Assembly (NCBI GenBank): GCA_004369045.1
Contig: ML213517.1
Coordinates: 688,757 to 752,756, forward strand
Source: Heliocybe sulcata
Lineage: Eukaryota; Basidiomycota; Agaricomycetes; Gloeophyllales; Gloeophyllaceae
Direction: 5' to 3'
DNA: 64,000 bases
Positions 1-11,826 of this stretch are shown in pieces; the first letter of the stretch is position 1, and each line of letters begins with the position of its first letter. Under the pieces are notes generated by a model, which was not told the DNA's origin, ran no database searches, and saw only the letters and a program-made list of their open reading frames with translations. The position numbers and the translations under genes were made by a program.

Positions 1-798
1 TGATGTCACATTATCTGGGGTATCTCCTCCCGCCATCGCTCTGGCCTATGGGAGTTCCCGGTCCATTGCCAACGTCACAGACCTTCTGCCTTGCGCATGA
101 ACTTCGGAGAACAGGCTGGGACGAGCACCCATAGTCGCCTCCAAGATCCGCGCCGCCGTTCCAGAAAACAGAGGCTGGAGGCTACTCAACCACTCGTTGA
201 TGTCGGGCCCCCAACTCGCCGAGAAGTACCCCGGGCGGTACCCGAAGATTGCGAGCCACGGCCGCGGTTTGTCACGCGACTGGTAGCGTGGCCGTGATCG
301 GTTGCAAAGTGGCCTTTTGTGGGACTCGGATGACGATCTTATCGATGAATATAAGGATGCTCCACGCACGAGATGGCGGGTTTATCTGCACCTATCACTC
401 CAATACAAACTCCCTTGGACCACACAGATCCTTCCGCGTCCAGACCCGCCGTAAACCTACTCCTCCTGTCCCGCCATCCGTGCTGTCGACCAATCCCAGT
501 GGGCCTGCTGCCGACCATAGCCGCGCTCGGACACAACACGCTTCATCTCATGCCGTACGCCCTGTCCCGTATTCACCCTGCACTCGTCTTTCAAACCGCT
601 CCCGACACTCGCCGCGTCCTTACACGTACAGCACCTCTCCGATCGGCGTTTCGCATCCTCGCTGCCTGTGGGCGCCAAATTCCCATCATGACCCTATTGT
701 TCTAGCCAGTCTCCGCGCAAAAACACCCGTACTGCACTTCGGCATCCAAATTGCATCTACCGTTGTGAGCAAGGCTGTCCCCGGCCCAGACCCGCCCT

Positions 799-914
799 GT
801 GCAAGATCGGGTCAGACCGCAGGCTCTGTTATCAGGCCAACTGCGCGATATTCAAGCGGACGTGTTGTGCAAGATCGGGTCAGACCGCAGGCTCTGTTAT
901 CAGGCCAACTGCGC
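799..914. repeat. Two-copy tandem duplication, period 68 bp
   Basis: A block of 48 bases starting at 799 recurs identically at 867. The following bases (GATATTCAA) also recur, shifted by a 4-base insertion. The exact identity points to a recent local duplication. I see no gene that it belongs to. Confidence 0.9.
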
Positions 915-1602
915 TCTTGATATTCAAAGTCGCGCAGCACTCAGCAACGATATCTCCGCTGTGCGCACGCCAGATGCGCACACCCCGAGGCCGCCGTCTC
1001 CAGGCACATCTGACCTTTTCTGACCATACACTTCGTATCGATTTGGAGCCAACTCATTCGCAGGCTTTCCTCCCCCCTCTCCAATCCGGACTACAAGAGG
1101 TACATACGCAGGACAAACCCACCCACGCGTCCTCCCATGACCCCATCCCCTCCATCCTATCCAAGTATACGCTCCACTCACCTGCTCCTCGCTCCCTTCC
1201 AAATACGAAGGGCCTTCGAGATTTACGCTACGGCCTTCGCACCCCCAGACGGACACCCTCCTTCCAAATCCGCCCTGTCCTCTCGGTAATCTGGGGCCTC
1301 CGGCCAAGATGGCTAGGTCCGAGATGCCTTTGTCACGGTATCAATTCAAGAGCCAACTTATAATTAAACTTGGATCTTGCTGGGAGTCGTGTGCACGAGA
1401 TTAGCTAGGGCGCTCCCAGGATGGTCCGTGATGGCTCCGCCGCGCTCGTTTAAGCAGGCCTGCCAAAACCAAAAATCGCAACTCGGAAGCGCACGTGAGG
1501 AGGAGTGGGACGTAAGGGGTAGATTTGTATTTTGCTCACCGCCGGCAAGTCCCAGTGAAGACCATGTGTGCGGACGTCGATCTTACTTCGGGGTTGTGAA
1601 CA

Positions 1603-1625
1603 GTGAAAGTGAAAGTGAAAGTGAG
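1603..1625. repeat. (GTGAAA)n microsatellite
   Basis: Three full GTGAAA units followed by GTGAG. Short and simple; no function inferred. Confidence 0.85.
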
Positions 1626-3360
1626 CGGGTACCTTCTCTACTATATAGCAGTGGTGTAAACTGCTCACACGACCGTAATGTATAATCTCTCAGGCATCAC
1701 GCCGCGCACCCATGGGAAGGGTCAGCAGTCGTCGACTCCATTTCCGCGTATACACTGACCACGTCGATCTTTCCCCATTACGAGACCCCGGGGCAAGGTT
1801 GAATGTATTGGATCATACCCTTCCTGCCTATATCCGGTGCGGCGAGGCGTCAGCAGACCCACATCGGTGGTATTGGCGGGTCTAGGATAAGTTACGCTCT
1901 TATTGGCAGCGCATGTCCTCTGCCGTGGACCAATACGTCTCTCCTGAGTACGCCTTGATATGTCACGGCTGGCCGTAATAATGACATATCGAGAGCGCTC
2001 TCGTGTCGCGGGTTCAGGTGCGGGAAATGAAGATTAAGATTGGCGCAGTCTGTATGCGCTTTAACGGGTCCGGCGGGGAGAACATGGGTGCGTGTTATCT
2101 CCGCTCGACGGCGTATGCGCATATAACCTACGTCCACGCTTAAGCCAGTTGGCCGAGGTCGCACGCGCTGATTCCGGGATTGTCGGGAGGCATAATAGGT
2201 ATATGTATTCACCATAGACTAGCGCAGGAAAGTGAGTGTTTTGACCTAGCGGTTCCCATGGCTAAAACATCAATATTGTTGTGTGTCGGTGCTTTTGTTT
2301 CCGACTGATTGGTGTTGGCGCCAGGCCCGTGGTTGATATACCGACTGCAGGGTACGTCCGTGCAGCTCGGATTGCCGTACGTCGAGCGTATGGGACGACT
2401 CGGACTGTCTGCGTCGGTGGTGATTCGCAGTGTTTGTTCCGCTCTGACTTGATATTTGCCTTCGAGATACAGGCGCTGTAGGTAGAGGGCGAGGCTATAC
2501 CTCGCTTGTATCGGCCACGACAAAGCTGCTTTTCGGTCGTGTCAAAAAAAACTCGTACGCCACTGCCACTCACCCAGCTCCTTCTGCCTCACCTTCGACC
2601 GCACTCAATACGAGTCAATAGCCTTGGGGATCTCGGCTGATATGCGTCCCTCCCTGCAAATCTTCACCGTCTACGCGGGGATGAGGTTCTCTTTGACGAC
2701 ATCTCGCGTGCGCCCAGCGCTCTAGGTTCTCCAGTACGAACCAGCATCAGTGGTACTCCTTTCGGGCTCGGTTCCTTCATTCCGTGATTGGCAATGCATC
2801 TGGTAAGTTATATACATTACTGCACGGATTTGCGTTCCGAATGGAAGCCTTACTTACGCGCTATGGCCAGATTCTTATTCGGAGCTTTGGCTGAGTGATC
2901 CGGGTATATGCCTGTCGTATCCATAGTACACTTATGAAGTGTAGGTCGACAGGATCGATTCATGGGTATCGTGGCGAGTTCGAGAGATCCTGCAAGCACC
3001 GCTGCTTCCCAACCCTTGTCCTCCAGTATAGGTTCCGGAAGCAATTCATAGCGGACGCCGCCACGTCCGCGACTCGTAGCTTGAGATAACTCAGTGTCGG
3101 TGTGCTCGTAGGCGCAGAAGGTCGTGCCGCCAGCTACCGCGCTGTTCAATACTTCACGGGGGTCCTCGCCAGCCAAGCACCTCCATGGTGGTGAACGACG
3201 ATCATCGGCATCCGCTGCTCTGGGCCAATAGAGAGTGTGGACAGCTTCAAGTAGCTGTGTCATTTCGCCGCTCTTGAGGAGATATTCATGTCAAGGGTCT
3301 TCTCTAGGACGTCTCGTTATCCATGGGGGCCGTCACAAGGCCGGCTTTACAAGTCTACAA

Positions 3361-4530
3361 AATGAGATTTTGGAGAAGGACGGCGGGGTGCTGCTTCGAG
3401 CTTTCAAGTTCTTTTCGCCTGGTGAGATTGGCCGTCTGTGGTCAGCGTGGCCCTTTAGCCGCTACTGCCCGTACTACGCAATCTGAGGTGGTATCACCGG
3501 CTATCTGCCCTACACGGGTACCGATCCCGTTGTCTTCTTGACCCCGACCTTGGAAGTCGTGAATACTCTGGTTCAAATAAGGCGGGGTAGTAGACGAGAC
3601 AGTGTCAGTCTTCGCGCCTTCCAGGTCTTTCTGAATGCACTCTTCAAGAAAGCACCCTTTGTGAAGAAGCTGATGTTGTACGGCGACATACGGCCGGACT
3701 GTGTTCGCCAGATATGGGAGCTACGGCGACTGGAACAGCTCTGAGTTCATCCGTGGCAGGAGGAGACATCCTGCTACGTATTACAGCGCACCATGGACGA
3801 AAGATTATATCGGTCCTTGGCGAGGCGGGGTCAGCTTGTTAAGCTCGATATTTCAGCCCACGGCCTGGACATCCATCCTTTGGAGCAGCCTTACGATTTC
3901 CCCTCTTTACAGTTCTTAACACTCCGAGGTTCTCTCCAGAAGCTCACAAACGTCTTCCCGACTCTTTTGGCTTGCTCCCTGCTCATTGTCAGCATAGAGG
4001 TCCAAGACGACAGCTCCCGGCCTGAGGGCGACTACGGATCCTTATTCCATGCCCTTCAATTCCCAAGCCTGCAGAGACTGGCGGTATACTCGACGTTCAT
4101 GGGACCTGGCAGCCATCCTGTTTCTGCAAAAGATACGTTCCCTTTCCTATCACATCTAGTCGAACTACGTTTGTTCAGCCTACACATAAATGCTGAGACA
4201 CCGACGGTCGAGGACGCAGCTATTGCATCTATAGCTCCGTATTGGACGCGGCTCGAGCGGTTATTCATAACGGGAATCACAGCTTTGGCTGCACTTCCTA
4301 CCACCCAGAGTCTGGCATTGATGGCTCGGCACTGCCCAGCTCTGATGACGTTGATCCTCACCATCGATCCTACCACAGCCCCTTCAACAGAGATTCCGCT
4401 TTCTAACCATGGCCTGGAAACTCTGGACTTACACCGCACGCTAATTCCATATGAAATCGCTGCACGTTTCGTCAATAATCTCCGTCGCCTCTTCCCTTGC
4501 GCAGACTTCGTCGGTGGAAACTGGCCCTAA
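3361..4530 (+). pseudogene. Decayed F-box/LRR-like protein gene, paralogue of the next gene
   Basis: From 3538 to 4530 one frame aligns along its whole length with the C-terminal two thirds of the intact gene at 5154-6791. Shared blocks include a GD-R-C-QI-EL-RLE-L segment, a SLQ-LTLRGSL segment and the IASIAPYW segment near the end. That frame is interrupted by an in-frame TGA at 3742-3744, exactly where the intact paralogue has Glu. Farther 5', around 3460-3500, a piece resembling PLLP-LR-L-WY is still visible, but it is preceded by another stop and no F-box exon can be found. I therefore read this as a degraded tandem duplicate of a host F-box gene. A truncated protein from an internal ATG at 3793 (245 aa, leucine-rich C-terminus) remains possible. 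Confidence 0.75.
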
Positions 4531-5153
4531 AGTGAAGACGAAGGCGATGCCATTGAGCCCGAAGCGGTCTATCGCATATTTCCCTCGCGCAACGTAAGGT
4601 GACTGGTGCGCGCTAGTGAGTAGCTATGCGTATTTCCATCCTCTCAACGAATGCCATGCAGAGCTGAGAGCCTTAGGCCAGCTGAAGGACTCCACGGGCG
4701 TCCGAGTCTGTGATGCAGATTATGTATGTCAAGTCTCGTGCCCCTTGCTGGGGTCTCTCGAGTACCTATAAACCTGATTTGGATGTCCTGTTTCGATATG
4801 CATTCACGCTCTGTTCTTTTTGTATGCCGACACAATACTGCTGGATACCTATTGTCTTAGATTTGCTTGTTGCACAGCGTGGGACCCACAAGGACAAATA
4901 CGAGGCCATGTGGTCGCCTTGTGTTCGCTATCGATCGCAGATTATATATATCGTGCCGCCTCCTAGTTCCTCCCAAACTCTTGCGAAATAGCGTTTATCG
5001 CAAATCCTCATCATACATTGGTACTTCTTCTCAGAGCTCCAGGTAGACGAATGCACGCACTCTATCCGCGCGGCCGGGCAGGTAAGCTAGCTGTGATTGC
5101 GTACGCGCCACGCAAGGTTGGGTGGCCTGACGCGTTTGCTTGTTTCTCAAGAC

Positions 5154-6791
5154 ATGGACTTCGACCAATGGCTCCAAAGCCCAAACTGGCGACCTCGAAT
5201 AACACATCGCGCTCTATTGCAACAAGATATCCTCAGCGAGGTCTTCCAATGCTTGTTGGACGTCCCGAAATACCATCGCCGCAAGAACAACCTCCTTGCC
5301 GCATCCCTTGTCTGCCGGACATGGTGCTCTCCTGCGTTAGATGCATGCTGGTCACAAATGGACACCCTGAACCCTCTCTTGAAGCTTATTCCTTCTATTG
5401 TAGGTTGATCACCATCTTCATAGCTACGCAACTGAACGCCACTGTTATAGATGGACGGTACACCGGAGTTACAAGACCTGGATCTGAGTCGATACCAAAT
5501 CTATGCACGGCGTATCCGCGAACTACGTTTAGATACCGGCGGCGACGACAATGCGGACGTTATCCCTTCTGCGATATTGGGACAAGTCTTTCTCGCTCTT
5601 CAAGTACCTCTATTGCCGAACTTACGTCTTTTGAAGTGGTACATTAACTTGAAAAGTCCCTTCACTGCCGATCCTATATTTTTCTTTGCTCCGAGTCTGC
5701 GCACCTTCATTGTCACGGTGAGAGTCACGGGCGACGACAGCGAGGACACTTCTTGCGGTTTCAATGCCGTCCAATTGGTTCTAGCAGCACTGGTGCAGCA
5801 GGTCCCGCATCTGAAGACCCTGACTCTGCACGGTGACATGCGCGTATGCTGCCTGGGACAGATAGGAGAATTAAAGCGCTTAGAGAACCTCGAAGTGCAT
5901 CCGTATCCGAACCACAATGACGAGTCGTGGAAGCTACAGCGCACTGTGGATAAAGCTACTTTTGCATCCCTTGCGACGCTGGAGAACCTTACCGCGCTTC
6001 GTGTCCTGGTGCATTGCCTAGACATCGTACCATTGAAGGAATCGTACCTCTTCCCCAAACTCCAGGGGCTGTATCTTCGGGGTTCTCTTCGGAAGATGAC
6101 AGACGTCCTCCGCAGTCTTGTTGCACCTGCACTCAGGGACGTCATCTTGGAGCCAGAGGATGAAGGATTAGTTGGCTACCGATTACTCTTTGCTGCCATC
6201 CACCCTAGCCTGACGCAGCTTCGGGTGAGCAGAAAATTCGTCGGCCCAGTCAACGAGTCCCTTGTCGCTGAGGAGATTTTCCCCTCGCTATCGCACTTGG
6301 TCAACCTTGATCGTCTGTTTATCAGAATCGGCCTATATTCAATACGGGATGAAGACATTGCCTCGATAGCTCCATACTGGAAGAAGCTACAGTATTTATA
6401 TATTGTGGAGAACGAGGAATCGTTCGGGCGTCCACACCCCACTGTACACGCCCTGATAACGCTCGCATCTCACTGCCCAAGCTTGAAGCATATCGCCATG
6501 CCTGTGGATGTTGTCCCGTTGCTCAGGTCGGATGTCCCGGTGCTTAATCACGGCCTGCTTGTGTTGGATATACGAGGTGCCAATCGTCGCGGAGAGTTAG
6601 ACGACGCCGATATTCGAATGCTAGCCCGTCAGCTGGGCTGCCTATTTCCGCACCTTCATGCTGTCCTAGACGCATGGGGTACCTTAAGTATACTCCGAAC
6701 ATTCCGTGCACTCGGGCAAAAACGGGAGCAGCACGAGTCTGTGACGGAGAGCGCCCCGACAATGAGTGCGTGGATGAAAGCTGTGTTTTAG
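5154..6791 (+). CDS. F-box domain protein with LRR-like C-terminus
   Basis: Two exons, 5154-5399 and 5451-6791, joined by a 51-nt phase-0 intron, encode 528 aa. Residues about 18-65 show the F-box pattern of basidiomycete proteins: an L-Q-ILSEVFQ helix followed by LLAASLVCRTWCSPAL. The rest is leucine-rich with repeated strand-helix units of the degenerate LRR type (HLKTLTLHGD, NLEVHP, LQGLYLRGSL, IASIAPYWKKL). F-box proteins of this build are SCF ubiquitin-ligase substrate receptors: the F-box binds Skp1 and the LRR part selects a target, which is unknown here. The start at 5154 is chosen because the F-box follows closely; an in-frame upstream start at 5097 is not a good ATG. A decayed tandem copy lies just upstream. 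Such families turn over rapidly in mushroom genomes. Confidence 0.85.
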
Positions 6792-7129
6792 TATTACCCT
6801 GGGTGAACGGTATGTGTGCTGCATGTACGCTCCGGATCATGTACGGCCTGGGTTCAGTAATTGAGGATGTGTCCACTTCTGAGCGTCGTTCTGCAGAATA
6901 GTGAATATAAGCAAGGCTATAATTTGGCAAGGTGGCAAGGTGGTGTCTTGCCTACCTTGCAATGGAGCACTACGGTCCGCTACGCGTAGGTTCAAGCTGC
7001 AGACTCCGATGCAGACCAGTCATTCCCACGCCTCCCGAGCAACATCTCTTCTCATTCCTAATATCTTTCTTAACACGCCTTCCCGAGCTGCTCTATATTT
7101 GCTATCCAGTGCGTGCCAACGAAATCACC

Positions 7130-7498
7130 ATGAACACACCACAGAGTATGGTAAGCCCAGTGACTTGTACACCCTGACCCGTCTCATGCGCTACCCTCAT
7201 TCTCCAGGCGATCGGCTGGGGCAGCCTCATATTAGGCGCAGGGGTTAGCTTTTACTACGCAAAGAAGAACATTAACCAGCGCAGGATGGATCAGGCTGCT
7301 GAGGGCTCGCGGCCAACGGAGAAGCTCGACTGTGAGCATCTTATAATTACCTCGCTTTCCATGGGTTTACGAGGTGCTCTTCCAGGGCAACAACGGATCG
7401 CTCTCCAGGAACAGGAGCAGCAGCCAGCACGACTGAGAGGTGCTTCCGGGGTGTCGGAAACGTCAGATAAAGGTCCCGGTCAGCCAGGCGTATCGTGA
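7130..7498 (+). CDS. Small single-pass membrane protein (85 aa), family member 1
   Basis: Three exons (7130-7150, 7208-7331, 7386-7498) with introns of 57 and 54 nt give an 85-aa protein. After a 7-residue start comes a hydrophobic helix (IGWGSLILGAGVSFYYA), then a basic stretch (KKNINQRR), then a PTEKLDW-RI motif and a Gln-rich tail. The second intron splits the Trp codon as T|GG. The genes at 49231 and 50153 share this plan: a phase-0 intron before the membrane helix and a phase-1 intron inside the Trp codon. Small tail-exposed one-TM proteins like this are often mitochondrial in fungi, but nothing in the sequence proves that location. Function unknown. Confidence 0.75.
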
Positions 7499-8569
7499 CG
7501 ACGGCGAGGGTGCGTGCTCTGCACTAAGCCACAGACTTACGTCTGTATACCTCCCCACTTGCATTCGTAATAGCCATCTATTGAAGCTACGGGAATTAAG
7601 GCAGATGCGCATCTATGGGTACAGTGTACGTTGTCTTTCTCGGCCGTCTTGATGGTGGCTATTTCAGCGAGCCCGCATGTGGCATACTGCAGAACCATTC
7701 TAGTTGCTTCAGATCTGCCACGAATTTCATACAGGCGTGCTTGGTATCTCCCTGCCCCGTCAGCTGTCTCAAGCTGGGTGCTTGACAGACGGGAGCCTTC
7801 AAGCCTCGAAGGTCCTGGAGCATGCGCTAGGGCTAATGGCACTTCCGGGGGGTTATGATGTGCATGGTTACTTCGCCGAAGCGGATGCGAGGGAAGTCAG
7901 GCTTCTGGCCCAAAGGCGTGTACCAGTGCAGTGGAGAAGCTTCGTGACCAGCGGGCCTTGCAAAGATATACCGAATTAAAGAACGCCCTGATGCGGTTAA
8001 TATGGTCGACTCTGGGAGGTCTGGTTTGCCAACCCTGGGAGCATAGATTCTGAACCGTCGTATCCTGTCCTGTGGAATTCCGTGTCTACATGAACTTGCT
8101 TAGGAAGTGTTCTGCTCCACTTACAGCGGATATCAGAGCGTACGGAAGGACGTGCTAGACAAGTGATCAGCACGACCGCATATGAGACAAGCAGAAGTCG
8201 AGTCCAGAAGAGTCCATGTTACAGAACGTCTAGAACCTTATGCATGGATGACTGCACGCCCGCGAGCAGCTGCGCGTGATTTTCTCTATCACGTGATGGG
8301 TATCAAGTACACGTGCCAGCCACAGACGTGTTCACTATCAAGTTAGCCAGTGATATCTGTCCCTTCTACAGTCCATAATACTTGAAGAACTATGCTTCAA
8401 TGAATCAAAACATCTCTATGGTTTTGTAAGTTAGGATGCCCAACAGGAGGACTGGCATGTATTATCTACGGCGTTTGCCGAGAAGCATGTGGCTGTGCTC
8501 CCAAACGGGGGTCTACGATCTTATCACGAGTGTCATCGACCGCTGCAACCCACCGCCATCTCAAGCAAG
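7499..8569. other. Intergenic, nothing recognised
   Basis: About 1.1 kb with several overlapping short frames on both strands. None has family features or a convincing splice pattern. The promoter of the next gene must lie at its right end. Confidence 0.5.
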
Positions 8570-9845
8570 ATGAAAGTCGCCGTTACAGGTAAGAAATGCC
8601 ATTAATACAAAGATAAACTAACATGGGGAACACCAGGATCATCGGGCGTCCTCGGCAGCGCCGTCTACACCGCGTTCAAGAAAGCCGGGCACGACGTCCT
8701 CGGCCTCGCGCACTCTCGCGCTACAGACGGCCTGAAGAAGGTCGACCTCACCAACAAGGAAGAGACGGAGTTGGTGTTGAAGGAGTTCCAGCCCAATTGT
8801 GCATAGTCAGTTTCGTTTGGCTTGGCTTGGAGGTGTGCTGATGCGATGAAGGGGTGGTGCACTGTGCGGCGGAGAGGAGGCCTGATGTCGCTGAGAAGGT
8901 GAGCTGTGTGTCGAATGAATGAGAGTGTTGGATTGATAGAAGGGGATGGATAGGATCCCCAAGGTACCGCAGTGGTGAGTAACGCCATCATTACATTGCC
9001 TCCGCTATTCTGCTCTGACATGCCTCAGCTCAACGTCTCAGCCTCCGAACACCTCGCGCACCTCTCTCGCACCCTAAAGTTCACACTCATCTACATCTCA
9101 ACCGGTACTTCTCACCGATCCAAGCCGCTCATCCCTGCCGCTCACATCCCCATCTTGTCTTGCAGACTACGTCTTCGACGGCACCTCCCCGCCCTACACC
9201 CCTGCCTCCCGAACCAACCCGCTCAACCTCTACGGGCGCACGAAGCGCGACGGCGAAATTGCTGTGCTCGGTGTCCAGGGCGCCACCGCCGTCGTCCTCC
9301 GCGTGCCCGTCCTGTAAGTACACTGCATGGCGATCCCGGCGGGACGCTGACGGGGTATACCTTACAGCTATGGCCCTGCGCCGAAGAACACGGACTCGGC
9401 GGTGAACATCCTCCTTGACGTCGTGCAAGACCAGTCTGGGAAGAAGTACAAGATGGATCACTACGCCACGCGCTACCCCACCAATGTCGTCGACATCGCG
9501 GACTTCCTCGTCCGGCTCACAGGTGCGGTCGTGCTACTGATTGTAATATATGCTGTTTTAACGCCTTGTCCAGGCCTCAAGACCACCTTGCCTCCCATCT
9601 TGCACTACTCTGCCGCAGAGCCTTTCACAAAGTACGAGATGTGCTTGATCTTCGCAAAGATCCTAGGCCTGCCTCACGACCATATCACCCCCGATGCGGA
9701 GGCGCCTAAAGGGGAAGCTGCCACGAGTAGGCCGAAGGATTGTCAGCTCTATACGAGGGAGACGGAAGACTTAGGCATAGAAGGCGGGTTGGGCCTGTCG
9801 TTGTTCGAGGAGTGGTGGACGGAGTATTTGAACAAGGCGCAGTAG
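8570..9845 (+). CDS. RmlD-like NAD(P)-binding protein, MAT2B homologue
   Basis: Eight exons (8570-8588, 8637-8798, 8852-8898, 8954-8974, 9029-9104, 9166-9313, 9368-9522, 9574-9845) join in frame into 299 aa. The N-terminus has the Rossmann glycine motif [12 protein letters not shown]. The middle carries [10 protein letters not shown] and STDYVFDG, and YGRTKRDGE supplies the Tyr-x3-Lys pair of short-chain/extended dehydrogenases. This combination is typical of RmlD-type dTDP-rhamnose reductases and of the eukaryotic regulatory subunit of methionine adenosyltransferase (MAT2B). In fungi the MAT2B-like role is the usual annotation, but catalysis on a nucleotide sugar cannot be excluded. Exon 4 is only 21 nt. 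The donor after exon 2 (GTGCAT) is weak, but it is forced by the frame and by the conserved W-VVHCAAE junction. Confidence 0.88.
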
Positions 9846-10025
9846 GAGAGCAGACGGAGGGAGAAGCGACTCGAGCGTGTACGATATTGTCATGAGACCA
9901 TGTCGGAAGTGCAATGGATGCATAGAGATGTGATTCTATGATTCTTTTCCTCTATAGATACAATCCCCTCCGCATCCAGGATTATATTCATACACACGCA
10001 ACTACAGCTGCTTCTCCTCGTAGAA

Positions 10026-10361
10026 TCATGACGACTTCTCCTTCGACTGTCCAACATACGCTCATCAGTTCACCACCCTTTATCAAAAACGAATTCCGAC
10101 GCACCTGCACACCATGTCCCTCCTTCTGCTGCTGATCTGTGCTCGCGTCCTTGAAGTACGCTGCACCCCACCATCCATCAGATCCCAGGACACGCACAAC
10201 AAGTGTAGGAGTCACGCACTTCCTCGCTGCTCAGAGTCGGAGACGGCGTTGACGCCCTCGCCTGAGCTCTGCTCGACGGACGACACGCCCATCGGCTTGT
10301 TCTCGCCCGTGGCCTCGAGAGGCGGGGACTGGGTTCCGGTGACGCCTTTGCTAGCGGGCAT
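10026..10361 (-). CDS. Small hydrophilic protein (72 aa), unknown function
   Basis: Three exons on the minus strand (10361-10220, 10160-10105, 10046-10026), separated by 59- and 58-nt introns with good GT/AG ends, give a 72-aa protein. It is rich in Ser, Gly, Gln, Glu and Lys, has no hydrophobic segment, and ends in KEGHGVQSKEKSS. A TATATAAA box sits about 85 bp upstream of the ATG, which supports a real transcription unit. The composition resembles small disordered stress-related fungal proteins, but I do not recognise the family. The C-terminal exon is only 21 nt, so the exact 3' end is the least certain part. Confidence 0.5.
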
Positions 10362-10443
10362 GCTGATGAATGTGGTGTGGTGAAAAAGTGATAAGTGGGG
10401 GAGTTGCTGGTGCTATCTGAGTCTGACGAGGTTAGTACAGCGG

Positions 10444-10451
10444 TTTATATA
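10444..10451 (-). promoter_or_regulatory. TATA box of the 72-aa protein gene
   Basis: TATATAAA on the minus strand, 83-90 bp upstream of the proposed start at 10361. The position and perfect consensus support promoter function. Confidence 0.55.
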
Positions 10452-10452
10452 C

Positions 10453-11826
10453 CCGGGCTGGAGGGAGAGTGGGTTGGCGATCGCGTCGCGTTGACGTACG
10501 TGTGGTGATGTCATGCTTTCCCGTGTTGGAGAGGTGCCACCTGATGCGAATTTAGCGGTCACGCGGGTGGTGTGCTGCACGTGATTGGGATGTCGCGTCG
10601 GACCCGAGCCACACCTCCAATCCGGACGCGTAGGACGATATGCCTGCGCAAATAGGAGGTCAAATAATTCTTGAATCTTAGTTTAGCTAATTACTCACAT
10701 TTTGTTGCTCCCGGATGCGGCCGCTTTGACGACGAAAAAAAAAATCACTAAGGACTGGGTCAATGCACAATTTCTTAGTGAGCAACACAGCTGTGGATAG
10801 TGCCGGTCTGGTAGCAGAGATCTAGAAGCCCGTGAATAGAAGGGGTATTTTAGGTCTGGCAAAGGCAGAGGGGCGGGACAAGTACCCCTGGATGACGGAT
10901 CTGCAAATGCTCAGAAAGGTCACCTACTGCAGCGTCCCAGTTGATGTGAGCGCCATCTTCATTCTATCCAGGACCTTCCTTTCCTCCTCCTCTCACCGGG
11001 CCTCCCCGATGTCTCGATAGACCGGTGTAGTAGGATACGTACTTCAAGCTCACGTGTACCATCATCTCAGGTGTATGGGAGAGACGGTACACGATGCCGA
11101 GGCACCGAATTGCTCTGCCCGCCTCTTTAGCGTCGCTATCTGACCGCGCTAAGGGGTTACGGTACCTGAGAGAGCGCGAGACTAACACTGGGAATCTCGC
11201 TGTATTGCGTAACAGCTGTAAGATGTAGTCAGTCATATGTGGGGTTATACTATCGATGCAACACTCAGTCTGCAGCCGGACTTACTCAAAACATGTGCAT
11301 GAGTATGTGAGTGCTCCGTCGCCACCGAGAATTGAAGATTTCTTCGCATAGCAGCACCTCGGGTATTCCACTCAGACTATCCGGCGTAGGGGAGGGTATA
11401 CTGATCCTGAGGACGTATCAGTCACCAATAGAAGCGATGCACGCTCGGTGAAGACAGCACAGCCAGCTGCTCTATGGGCAGTGAGAGAAACTATAGTCAC
11501 AGCCGAATTATGGTGATTACTGTGACAGAGAAAGCGTAGATTAGCCATGTGAAGCGGCTCGTAAGTGCTTGGCTTACCTTGCGTGCATCCAGAAGCCTGT
11601 GGCACGCGTGGCATGCCGGCTCTGAGACAAGGGACCACTTTAAAGTTAGCTGGGATCAACATAGATAGCAAAAAACACCGTCGAAAGCGTATGAGGGAAG
11701 GATGGAGTACTCGCGCACAATACACACATAGAACTCAACGCTGACCTTTGTCCACAATCGGATTTTCCCGCCTCTCTGATCGTTAGAGAACACGCTCTAT
11801 TCATGGACACCAAAATCGATACACGA
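10453..11826. other. Intergenic, nothing recognised
   Basis: About 1.4 kb, including an A9 run near 10736-10744. No frame with domain features. The right end contains the 3' flank of the first APH-like gene. Confidence 0.5.

Larger units (their letters stand above)
1..3350. other. Gene-poor stretch, no supported gene
   Basis: No reading frame here combines plausible composition, splice signals and a recognisable domain. The longest frames (for example around 249-920 on the plus strand) are Pro/Ser/Arg-rich and look like chance openings in GC-rich DNA. The stretch contains a short tandem duplication and a small microsatellite, listed separately. Confidence 0.5.

Noticed and set aside
249-920. 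223-codon open frame at the left edge
   Set aside because: Pro/Ser/Arg/His composition typical of chance openings, overlaps the tandem duplication, no domain or splice support.
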